DNA of 64,000 nt from Trogon surrucura (Eukaryota > Chordata > Aves > Trogoniformes > Trogonidae): contig CM036619.1 of assembly GCA_020746105.1 (NCBI GenBank), positions 69,615,635 to 69,679,634 on the forward strand, read 5' to 3'. Position numbers and translations under genes: made by a program. Under the pieces are notes generated by a model. That model did no database searches. It was not told where the DNA came from and saw nothing but the letters and a program-made list of their open reading frames with translations. Position 1 is the first letter of the stretch, and every line of letters begins with the position of its first letter. Positions 11,847-21,866 of this stretch are shown piece after piece.

Positions 11847-13520
11847 AATCAGTAAAAATATAATGTTTGTGTCAGTCTTTAAGGAGTTATTATACACTAA
11901 AACAAATGTAGATACATGAATAATTCTTTGGCTATATACATATGCATATACATACGTACACACACATACACATCAGAAAAGCACAGGGTGCAATTTCCTT
12001 CTATATTATTTATGAAATGAGCTAAAGATAAATTAATTGCATTGTACAAAATGTGACTGCTTAATAAAATACATTGCAGCTGAGAGAAAAGATGCTTGTG
12101 TAGCATATTTCTTGTCCAAAGAAGTGTGAATATATATATATAAAAAAAAAAGTTTACATGTCATCCTGTTCCATCTTTGCATGTACTTGCTCTTTATCTC
12201 TAAAGCAGCATACGTTCCATATGAGAGAGGGGGTTGCCATGGTATCTGCACTTTAAAAAATTGAATAGCAGATCTAAAAGAAGCATAAAATCGATTTAAC
12301 AAGTTGTCATGTAAGTTACCCTGCCCCATAAGGATGAAGTCTATGCACCTTTTTCTATCTAAATATGCTTATTTTAAAAAAAAAAATTTAAAAAATCCAA
12401 CTAATTGCAATTTTTTAGTCACGCAGCTAAATATGCTATTTGGTTTATGTTTCTCTTATCAACTTACAAATCATCTGGTTGCGCATGTGGAAAATATACA
12501 TATTTTCAAGCTTTTTTTTTTTCTCTTCTCTTAAAAAAATACAACAAAACACAAGAGTATAACTTTAAGAGGCAATCTTAGTACAGAAGATAAAATGCTG
12601 ACATGTAATAGGAGATAAAAATTCATTGCTTTATGAAGCTCTTACTCTAAAGAAAAGAGGTTTCTACAACGGGCATTTATTTTTTTAATTTGTTTGGTTG
12701 GTTGGTTTTTTACTACTCTGAAGAGAAGGCTTCACAAGTGTAATTTGGGACTTCTAGTCACAGATACAAAATAGTCATTTGTGTTTCTAGTGACCAGTCT
12801 GCAGGGGAGGAGAGACAGTTCTTGCGATGATAGTGATATGGTTTCACAGGCAAATTAGAGAAACTTTGATCTTCTTTTTTCTTTTTTTTTTTTTATTTTT
12901 TTCTTTTAAAAAGTGGAGAGAAATATGAATGGAAGAGCAGGCTGGGTGGAAGACAGAAGTTCGTTCCAAAACTATACCTGCTTATCTTCCCTGCAGGACA
13001 GGTTACCACAAACTCATGGAGTAAACCCCAGACAGAATCACTACCTCTGCCGAAACACCCTCCTTGGCAGAGTATAGCCTTTGGGAAAAGGTCAATGTTA
13101 CCTAGCAACTACTAAGAGCCAGTGCCTTTTTATAAATTAACCCCTTCATATGTGGCTTTGGTAGCATCTCACATCACAAATGGACTACCTATTTTCTGCA
13201 CAAAACACACTGGGAATTTCATTTTCAGTTTCAATGGGTTCAACTGTCAAATGCTGCCTGATGAAATCATGCCTGAACCTGGAAATTCTGCTACGGACTG
13301 GGTTTGTTCAGTGGAATATATAATCCCAACTATGCTCAAATAGAATTATTCTGATCTCTTGTAAACCCATACAAAAATCAAAGGCTCCTTCAAAGAAAGT
13401 TTACAGAATTTTCTACACCAAGTTTCCAGCTCTGTGGCTTGGCTGCAGTTATGGCCCAGGATGGGAGAGCTGTAAAACAAAGGCAAGGTAGATGTGCAAG
13501 GCAAAGCTCAGAGAAGTCAC

Positions 13521-13561
13521 AGTAGATGAAGGCATGATGAAGGTCAAGTAGATGAAGGCAT
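13521..13561 (+). repeat. 15-bp direct repeat with 26-bp period
   Basis: AGTAGATGAAGGCAT occurs at 13521-13535 and 13547-13561, and a partial third match (GATGAAGG) starts at 13537. This looks like a small slippage or unequal-crossover duplication. Confidence 0.85.
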
Positions 13562-16019
13562 ACGAACTCCAGGAGGCTCTCTGAAGTTTGGGAAAGAGAG
13601 AAGGGCAGTACACTGACCTTTAGGAAGCCACATTCCACTGAAGTTACTGGAACAAGCTGACAGAGATTTATTTCTTTTTTTAAAAGGAAATCTAGAAACA
13701 TTACCCAAAATTGGGACTTGAAGAACACATCTAAACTCAACCACTTCCCCCAAAACATGGCAAAGTCATGATGAAATTTGGAAAAGCTGACAACCCAGCT
13801 GACATGGCATGAAAGGAATGCAGTATTCTAGAAAAGGAAAAGCCTTTGACGTAAATGGTATTTCATATTTTATTTTTCCTATTATTCTTAGTCTATTTTA
13901 ATTGCATTTTTAATTGCTTTGGAATCAGCTGTCCATAATAGTAACCTCATCTTTCTACCAACTCAGAACAATTTGTTTTGCATCCAGTAAGGCATTAAGT
14001 ATTTCAAATTATTCCGTCCAACACATGTTACACACAATAGGTTTGTCAGCTAAGGACTATCCATTTGACTAGTATATTATGCCACTCTTCAAGTCCCTTA
14101 GTCTTCACTACTTCTTAGTAACCTAATTAATTTTAGGTCATCTGCATTTCTCATCATCATCCTGCTGCTTTTGCAAGAAGAAAACGTAGAGAGTACCAGT
14201 GGAACCACCATAACTAATGTCAGGATTTTCTTCTTAAGAGGTTTGATAAATTGTCTAAATATATATGTGCTTTGAGTTACAGGACTCATTAAAAAATAAT
14301 CCTTTTTTAAGGCTGAGAACCATAATTAGATCAGGATTCGTGTCTGTCAAGTTGCCTTTTTTATATCACTAGATTAGAAGTTTAATACATAATACATGAT
14401 AGATGCCAGGCCTTCTCCAGAGCCACTTTGGTTGGATCCACAAAGGAGGTAAGGGTAGAATTCATTTCAACTCACCTTTGAGGCCTACAGAGTAGCCATC
14501 AACATCTGAACCACTGATTTGTTACTTTTTATAGAAAATGAACAAACAGGCACTTCCAGGATACAGATCACCTTATCCAAAGGTAGATGCCTCAGTTGGG
14601 TAAGAGGAGGGCAGGCCTGGTGTACTCCCTGGATGTAAAGGGGCTCTAGAAGACTCGCTCAGGTATGGATGGCCAAATCTAAAGTTAAGTGGAACAAGCC
14701 ACATCCCAAAGACCCAGAAGGTGCCTACCTGCCGGTCACTCTCTGGATATTATCCATAACTGCTTTTGTCTTGAGAAAAAAGCTCTGTGCCCACCTCGTA
14801 AGCCTATCAGGAATCAAATATGAGGTTGTCTTCTACGTACTTCGTATATTAGTTGGGTTCTGGTTTGGTAAGCCTCTGGGCATACCAGATCAAGCCTACA
14901 GAGATGTCATCAACTGAAGTACAGCACAGGGTCTAATCCTGCTACTTTTTCAAAAGGAAGTATAAAGATATTACCAGAGGAAAAAATTCAGTTAACCTTT
15001 TTAAAATGTCCTCCTTATAGAAACAGCATATCTACACATATTTATATACATATATACACATGACAATGCACATGCACACGCATATATATATATGTAATGT
15101 AAGCCAATAAATGAACCTTACAGGCATAGAACCAAAAGTTAGAAATAGCAGAATTAAGCTTACAAATCTCAGTGATCTGGGGAGTGCTTAAGTACTACTT
15201 GGATACATGCTGTCTAGTCCTTAGTTGAAATACTAGCACAAAAGAATTTGATGACATTTTAATTAACTTTAACTTTTTGAGTAAATTTATCCTTAAATAT
15301 CTCAGTTGCTATAAATTTGCAATATGCTTTGTTTTTGCCTTGCCTACCTACTTTTTTTGCAGTTTTGGTTTGTGTTGCCATTTATATTCTCACTCTCCCA
15401 TCTCAGTGATGCGTCCTTCCCCGTGGCAGGCTGGACAAATCAAAAACACCAGAAAATTTTTAGAAGAGAAAAGAACAATTAAAAAAAAAAACACAAGTGA
15501 CTCCTTTAAACTATTTCTTGTGAAAATGTTGATTATGCATAATAAGGTCTTTGTGTAGAGGTATAACACCTTATGACTGTCTCCTACACTGGAAAGGAAC
15601 AAAAGATTACTGAGCTGCTAAAATACCATTGTGAACATTGTGAACCTGCTGTTTTGTTCTGAGAGCTTACATCCTAATTATAGCATTTTTCTTTTTTCTT
15701 TATTTAAGAGTCTTTTTTTATCGCAGTGTGGACTGGACAGAAACATTCCTTTGGATCCTACGTGTAAATAATGAAAACATAAAAACTATGGATTTTTCTC
15801 CTATCAAGCAGGTTAATAGTTTAATTGTATACGGTTATTCTTACATTAAAAGCTGTATACCTGGCAAGCTTTATCGGGTAACAGGGACTTTTAAATGTGC
15901 CAATGTTTCTACAGAAGTAACGCGGGTCAATTGCAAAAGGGATAACCATAATGATTAAATCATTAAAATTTTGTCTATGCTTCACAGAGCATAGAGAAAA
16001 TTAACTTCCCACCAACCTC

Positions 16020-16560
16020 ATTTTTCTGCTGAACATGAAATAATGATTTTCTGCCAGTATAATTACAAAGCTAACATCTGATAGAGTCAGCATCCAGGGG
16101 GGATTATCACATGCATGAGTATTAGACCTCATTACCAGCTTGACTGCAAAATTATTACATCTTGTAATTGGATGGTGAGATTTATATACAGATTGGCTGG
16201 GTTCTCTGTAAGATTGTAATTACAAGCTTCGTTGGTTCGCTACTTATCACACGGTGCAGGAGGAGGCAAAAACAAGCAGAGGAAAGACCATTTCATTAAG
16301 CCATAACCCTATCAAGGGAGGAGCACTGTAACATCCCTGTATTTATTAGGCCAAACAGAGCTGTTTGCAGAAGGGGAGGCCATTTATTACCGCCTGACAA
16401 ATGGGATTTCATTTATTTAACCTCGGTGATCTATTTCAGTAAAATGTACAAACGAGCCATCCATTTTATGATTCCGGAGTCAACGCCTCAATTATCTAAA
16501 GGCTAACTGACTGTTAAAGCACCCATCTGCTAGGATGAATTCATTGATTTAATTTGCTTC
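16020..16560. promoter_or_regulatory. putative conserved noncoding enhancer, block A
   Basis: About 540 bases have no repeats, balanced composition and a high density of homeodomain-like cores: CTTGTAATTGG at 16161, the perfect 12-bp palindrome TTGTAATTACAA at 16214-16225, and AATTATCTAAAGG near 16490. Bases 16375-16560 look like vertebrate ultraconserved sequence, with no frame kept open throughout. I infer a developmental enhancer; the target gene is not in the window and I do not name it. Conservation is my judgement from pattern and was not measured. Confidence 0.5.
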
Positions 16561-16584
16561 ATGTTACTGAATGATTCTTAGCAG

Positions 16585-16692
16585 GCAGGGAGGGGAAGGA
16601 AGGGGAAGGAGAGGAAGGGGGCGGCTGGTGGTTTAGGAGAATGCATCGGAGTGATTCAGCACGCCAGCGTCTGTCTGCGCGCGCGCGCCTGC
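16585..16692. repeat. purine-rich GGGGAAGGA tract and (GC)6 run
   Basis: Positions 16585-16621 are almost pure purine with GGGGAAGGA-type repeats. Positions 16677-16688 are (GC)6, capable of Z-DNA, and a T8 run starts just after, at 16694. This low-complexity segment separates the two putatively conserved blocks. Confidence 0.75.
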
Positions 16693-16699
16693 GTTTTTT

Positions 16700-17090
16700 T
16701 TTAATCCTTCAGCACAATAGAAGAAGGCGATCAATAGCAGCTTAAATTTTATGAGACAAGGAGTTAAGTTGTTCAGCTCGAGCCAAAACACCTTTGTTCT
16801 ACCATAACAAGTAATCTCTGTGGCGGAATTAATATTGACAAGCTGGCTTCTTTGTAGCTAATTTTGTGGGCGCCTGAGCCAATCAGAAGCCTTGCAGTAA
16901 TAGAGTTGTTATTAGAGTTCATTATAAAAGCTGTGGATCAATGGCTACACTGGGAGGGAGAGGACATGCTGCACCAGAATGCATATGTATGCTCAAGGAA
17001 ATGAAATCCTTTTAACGTCCTTGTAATAATTTATTCTGTAGTTCTCTTTGACTTAAAATAAAAAATAAATCCTGCAAAAACAAAACAAAA
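16700..17090. promoter_or_regulatory. putative conserved noncoding element, block B
   Basis: It continues the unusual texture of block A beyond the GC-rich spacer. It has ATTAATATTGACAAG, CTAATTTTG, a CCAAT box, repeated GTTATTAGAG-like words and a TATAAAAG, then falls into A-rich sequence with CAAAA repeats at 17075-17094. No splice-flanked open frame is apparent. The block could be an enhancer or the promoter of an unannotated noncoding transcript. Confidence 0.45.
16879..16930 (+). promoter_or_regulatory. CCAAT box and TATA box in core-promoter spacing
   Basis: CCAATCA (16879-16885) precedes TATAAAAG (16923-16930) by 44 bases start to start, within the usual range of a vertebrate pol II promoter. 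A start site would be expected near 16953. A 12-codon frame begins at ATG 16966. This is what the sequence shows; promoter activity is inference. Confidence 0.4.
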
Positions 17091-19436
17091 CAAAAAGTTC
17101 CATTGTGAAGCTTTGAATTTTATCATAACACTGAAACTGATAGGAAGAACAGCACGATTTTAGCAGTTGGGAAATTCAGGGAGACCTTGTTACCCAGTTC
17201 TGAGTTTTACTAAAACTGGATTTCTTTGGAAAATGCCACCGCTCCCATTTTTATCCAAATCACACAGGCTGATTTGCTGAAAGCTCAAACTACTGTAAAC
17301 ATAGCATTGATGTCTTTTAAGCTACCCCGTTTCTCCTGTCTCCCTAAATCATCTGTCTCATTAAATCTGATTTTTTAGTTTTTTTCTTTGATGGGGTGTC
17401 ATTTCGTAGAAAACATCTTTACATGCCGTTCTAGAAGAAGTCACAAATAGCACGCTAAAGCTTTTCTCCCGTGTTTCTTGGGAGAAATGACCTGTATGCT
17501 GTGAGTTAGCACTTTCAACAAGCTGACAAGGAGCTCACATAACACAGCTCTTTGTAAAAGGTTGCCTCTTTCAGCTGTAAAAGGGCCCTCCTTGATGTAA
17601 GTGTTCCCAGAGTAATAATCCATTTCTCTCGTGGCAGGCTCCAGCTCATGCTATAATCTTTCCCACAAGCTCCAAATCAGTACAAGAAAGCTGTTTACTG
17701 GACAATTTTCCCCTGCATCTCAATGTCAAATGATACTGCATTAAAATGTGAGAACATCACCCTCTAAGAAAGGCAGGAGGATCAAAGAGAACCCTCACAG
17801 TGAGTGAGTTGAGACAAATTAGCATCTTTTGGTCATGGTTTCCTAGATATAATAATACGGCATTTCAGGGCCGTAAGTTGTTTGCTTTGCTTCCTCCCCT
17901 TTATTTCACCATAAAAAAAAATAGCCATTTATTTTTTCCATCTCTCTATGTTTGTCTCTGCCAAAGAAATTGAATCACTTGCAATTGATGCAATTAAACA
18001 GGGTAAGTCCCTTGTGTAGACACTGTTGTTTCAATTCCAGTGGATATCATTAAGTCAATAGAAGAGATTCTTCCACACAAAAAAAAAATAAGACCATTAA
18101 ATAAGAACACTGCTCTGTCTGGGTTTGGTTTTTTTACTAATTATCACATTTTTCCCAAGGATTGACAAAAACAGTAATTTCTGTTTTCTCTCTGTCTTTT
18201 TTTTTTTCCCTTCTCCAGACATCTGTCTTAAAACTGAGATTCCTGCTATTTAGCGTACTAACAGAAAATATTCTGGGAGGGAAAACCTGGGAATCAAAGA
18301 AAACTTGCTATTGCTTTTTCCATCCACTGTTTCTTCCATTCTCCCTTTCCAGTCAGAAGAAAGTAGCTGCATAGTATCTGGAACCAGTGACAGGAGGCAT
18401 TGAAAGTACATTGAAAATACAGACAATGTAGCAAGCTAAAAAGTTTAGTCAGAACGATCTGTGTTAATCAGAAAGTTTTGAATTTGAGAATTTATTTCTT
18501 TTTCTATAATAAGTTTAAATTTCAGAATTTGAACTGAATATCCCAACTAGAATTTTGTTTTGAAAAAGACTGAAGGGGAAGTGTGACACATCCCCTTTCT
18601 CCCCAGTTCAGATAAATAATTTTTCCAGCCACTCTCCGTCAGTTTTCTCTTTTTTTTTCATGACAGTTTATTTCTAATAGTGGAAGAATTTCAACAGAAA
18701 CTTAATTGTGATTTTACGTCTTATCATGACATTCATGTCCCTTCCAGCATCGTTCTAAAGGGTGAGCCTCAGACTTGATGATTTCATTGTTCTTTGGTAT
18801 TCATTAATCGTCCAGTATGAAAAGCCTGTAAGGAAAGGGAAAAAGAGAATTGGTCAATGAAAAATGCTGTGTCTCAGAGGTCAAAAGGAGTTTCAGCAGA
18901 ATTAAAATTATTGCCAAATAAGCAAGATCCTGCAACAACATTGAGAACAAATACCAAAAGGTTATTCAGCCACACAAAGAAAAAGCAAAGTTGGATCACA
19001 ATGAGGTCGACACAGAGATTAAGGGCAATCTGGATATTGCTCCAAAATTAAATTATTACCATCCTTACTGAAAACTGAGATAAATACCGTCTCTAGCGGC
19101 AAGGGCGAGACAGCTACTGGAAACGCAAAGGAAAAATTCCCTTACCAAATTAATATTTATTCAATATACATTTATTTATGGTAGACCATCCTTGAACTCT
19201 TTCAGCACAGTCCTGCAAGTTTTCTGTGGTCAGGCCAATCATGACCAACGCAAATTCGATCTATGGGAAGTTCAATACAGCAAGTGTATAATCAGTATTA
19301 CAATTTATTCCATTCACCTGCCCTCATCAACTCATTTGTCGGGCCCCCAGCCAGACCTTCTTAGTGTTTGCCTAAAATTCTTTAGAACACTAGATTTCTT
19401 CTTGCAACATCTTTTGGGCCACTTCATGCTAGCACA
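17091..19436. other. unique DNA, possibly partly conserved
   Basis: 17400-17700 and 17800-17900 keep the even texture of the preceding blocks and may be flanking conserved sequence. T-rich and A-rich runs occur at 18130-18210 and 18079-18089. No exon was recognised. Confidence 0.35.
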
Positions 19437-19706
19437 ATCATAGAATGTCTTGGGTTGGAAGGGACCTTAGAGATCCAACCTCCCTGCCATGGGCAGGGAT
19501 GCCCTTAAATAGACCAGGTTGCTCAAGGCCTCACCCAACCTGGCCTAGAACATCTCTAGGGAAGGGGCGTCCACAACCTCTCTGGGCATTCTATTCCAGA
19601 GTCTTGCCACTGTCATACTGAAGAATTCCTTGCTAAGATCCAATCTACACCTATTCTCCTTCAACTTAAATCCATTTCCTGTTGTCCTGTCGCTGGACAC
19701 TCTTGT
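19437..19706 (-). mobile_element. CR1 LINE, 3' end with ORF2 C-terminus
   Basis: The left end has the complement of the CR1 tail (ATCATAGAATG), then the 3' region with GGGTTGGAAGGGACC. The remainder translates on the minus strand as the end of CR1 ORF2, including an Arg-Thr-Thr-Gly-Asn-Gly block and [13 protein letters not shown]. The frame is nearly intact over ~65 codons, so the copy is moderately young. It is 5'-truncated, as most CR1 copies are. Confidence 0.9.
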
Positions 19707-20087
19707 AATACAAACACAGCAATAATAACAAATTAGTTTTACATTCGTCATCTACCAGATTTAACTTCTTTGAACCACTATTAGTCACTCATTATTTTTA
19801 TTCTCCTACTTTACATCATTTAAAAGTTCTGAAATTATTCTGTTCTTTTTTTCTGCCTGATGAAGCACATAGGATACCTTTTGCCACGAATCCCTGATCA
19901 CTGACTTTGAAAGTTACTTCTATAGCTCACTGCAATCCATCGTAATTTCTAGTAACACATCCGTGGGTCAAACCCCTCAGGCACCAAAATCAGTTTCTAA
20001 TTCTCCTTGATTTCAACAGAGAGAGACTTTCACTCTGAAGATCTGATGCTCTGTTATATCACTTGATTTTACTGACATCGCTCCAAT

Positions 20088-20116
20088 AATTTTACTGGGG
20101 CCACGCCAGTAAAATT
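20088..20116. repeat. perfect 11-bp stem hairpin, 7-nt loop
   Basis: AATTTTACTGG (20088-20098) is the exact reverse complement of CCAGTAAAATT (20106-20116). A further partial copy, ATTTTACTG, lies 24 bases upstream (20067-20075). Confidence 0.8.
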
Positions 20117-20669
20117 CTACACTACACTAGAAGCAAAGAACAATCAGACCACCGTGCTAAGCTGTTCATTCCTAGAAGAGATGCTTTCTTTGCCACAGGT
20201 TTCTCCTTAGTGGAGACAAACCAGATTGGGCAGCTCTTGTATTTGGTAAGCTTCTCTTGTCATGAGGAGAAAGGTAGTAACATTTAAGCTGCTATTCTGA
20301 CTGACTGAATATCCCATAATACTTCAGAACAACATACATTTGAGTCTCCAAATGCAATAGGAATTTATTCCTTTGGGGTTTGTCTGCCTTCTGAAAATAT
20401 TTTGAACAGCATTAGTTGGGAAGGGGACAGGGGGGAGCTATTCATTAGAACACACATTTTTCAGCCTTATTGCTCACAATTAACAGACTCAATAAACCAT
20501 TGAATATAACTGCATGTTACATATGCAGCTACAGGAAAAGGCATCTACTTTTCAAGTTTTAAAGCTACTTGTCCTTTCACCTTATACCTCAAAACAGGCC
20601 TGAGGCAGGAATGTATTGCAGTATAAATATATGCCTCAGAGCATGTTATTCTTTAGTAAAATGTGTGTT

Positions 20670-20735
20670 GTAATGAGATAACACTGCACCTCTACTAGTT
20701 CACCATATCCTGGAGGTCTACAGTTATCTCATTAC
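20670..20735. other. 66-nt pre-miRNA-like hairpin
   Basis: GTAATGAGATAAC (20670-20682) is the exact reverse complement of GTTATCTCATTAC (20723-20735). Inside it, after a 5x5 mismatched region that can form two more pairs, ACCTCTA (20688-20694) pairs with TGGAGGT (20711-20717), one pair being G-U. The terminal loop is 16 nt. Size, loop and pairing fit a miRNA precursor, but transcription and conservation are unknown. It could equally be the remains of a MITE, although no target duplication was found. Confidence 0.5.
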
Positions 20736-21433
20736 GAAGTCTGTTCAGTCATGTCTTATTGACTAATTCAGTTATTTCTTTACTTACAAATTTTCACTAT
20801 GACTACACTGTCCATAGACAAACCAATGCCAGGAGGCTGGTGTTGAAAGGCTGACTATAAATTACTGTACACCTGCCAACACTTCCACTAACTTTCATGA
20901 GAATAGTATATATGCAAACATATTTTTGAAAGAACTGTTTTTCTCTTTTACAAACTCATACTCCATCTAATCTACATGCAAGAAGATCTGAAGCATTTCA
21001 CAAATGTAAGATGTCCATAACTCAGAAAAGACACTTGTCAGAAAAAAAAGAATCAAACAATGTAGTCATGGAAACATATAATTAAAGATCACATCCAAAA
21101 ACTGTTGACAAAACTGGTATCTGCCATACACACATTTTCTCAAGTATTTTTAGAAATAAATCCTGAAGAACAGTTGTATCTAAAACCAGAGTTTTCTTTC
21201 TAGTAAGTGTAGGTGGAAGGGTTATTTAAAGCAGAGACAAGAATAGCAAGAGCTGGGTCAAGGAGACACCAAGCAGAGATGTCTGTTGATAGCTCTAAGG
21301 AAACTTAATGAGAAGGCATGTTTATTGAATCGGTTTAGGAAGGCATCAAACTGTGAAGGCATACAGAGTGCCAGACTGTCTCTCCATACGTCCACAAAAT
21401 CAGAGCAAGAAAAAGATACGATTGTGTGAGACA

Positions 21434-21866
21434 GAGTTATAGAACAGTCCGTGTTGGAAGAGACTTTGGAAGATCATCTGGTTCAACTTTTTGTGGAAAA
21501 GGGAATCTAGATGAGATTTTCTAGCACCATATCCAGTCACATCTTGAGAATCCTCAGTGATGCAGACTCTACCACATCCCTGGGGAAGTTGCTCCAGTGA
21601 TTGATTGTTCTCACTCTGAAAATTTTCTTTCTTCTATTAAGGTGCAACTTGTACCTGTTGCCCCTTGTTGTCTCCACCTGACTCCTTGGGAGGTGAGAGC
21701 TTCCATCCTCTTTGTAGCCATCCTTTAAGTACTGGAATACTGTGATGATGTCCCCTGTCAGCTTTTTCTTCTCCAGGATGGAAAGACCACACTCCTTCAG
21801 CTTTTCCTTATGGTGCAGGTTCTTCAGCCCTTTCATCATCTTCATGACCTTCCTTTGGTGATGCAA
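21434..21866 (-). mobile_element. CR1 LINE, ORF2 C-terminal region and 3' end
   Basis: Plus-strand TTATAGAACAG..GTGTTGGAAGAGAC is the complement of a diverged CR1 3' end. The minus strand then reads through ~109 codons of CR1 ORF2 C-terminus with recognisable blocks: Leu-Glu-Lys-Lys-Lys-Leu-Thr-Gly-Asp-Ile-Ile, Phe-Gln-Tyr-Leu-Lys, Thr-Arg-Gly-Asn, and Phe-Pro-Arg-Asp-Val-Val-Glu-Ser. The frame is uninterrupted but substituted. It is truncated at its 5' end near 21866. Confidence 0.9.

Larger units (their letters stand above)
11254..16019. other. AT-rich unique DNA, no supported gene
   Basis: It contains CA/TA-rich microsatellite-like patches at 11936-11975, 12129-12141 and 15038-15095, a T-rich tract at 12870-12905, a hairpin at 11821 and a small tandem duplication at 13521. 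Open frames at 13390-13758 (-) and 14669-14917 (+) show no domain and no repeat similarity. Confidence 0.45.
19707..21433. other. unique DNA with two strong hairpins
   Basis: No repeat family or exon was recognised. Two inverted repeats (20088-20116 and 20670-20735) are listed separately. Confidence 0.45.

Noticed and set aside
20679-20686. TAACACTG, identical to the seed region of miR-200a/141, inside the hairpin at 20670
   Set aside because: It lies on the 5' arm, whereas miR-200a is on the 3' arm, and the bases after the seed do not match. The genuine miR-200a is clustered with miR-200b, which is absent here.
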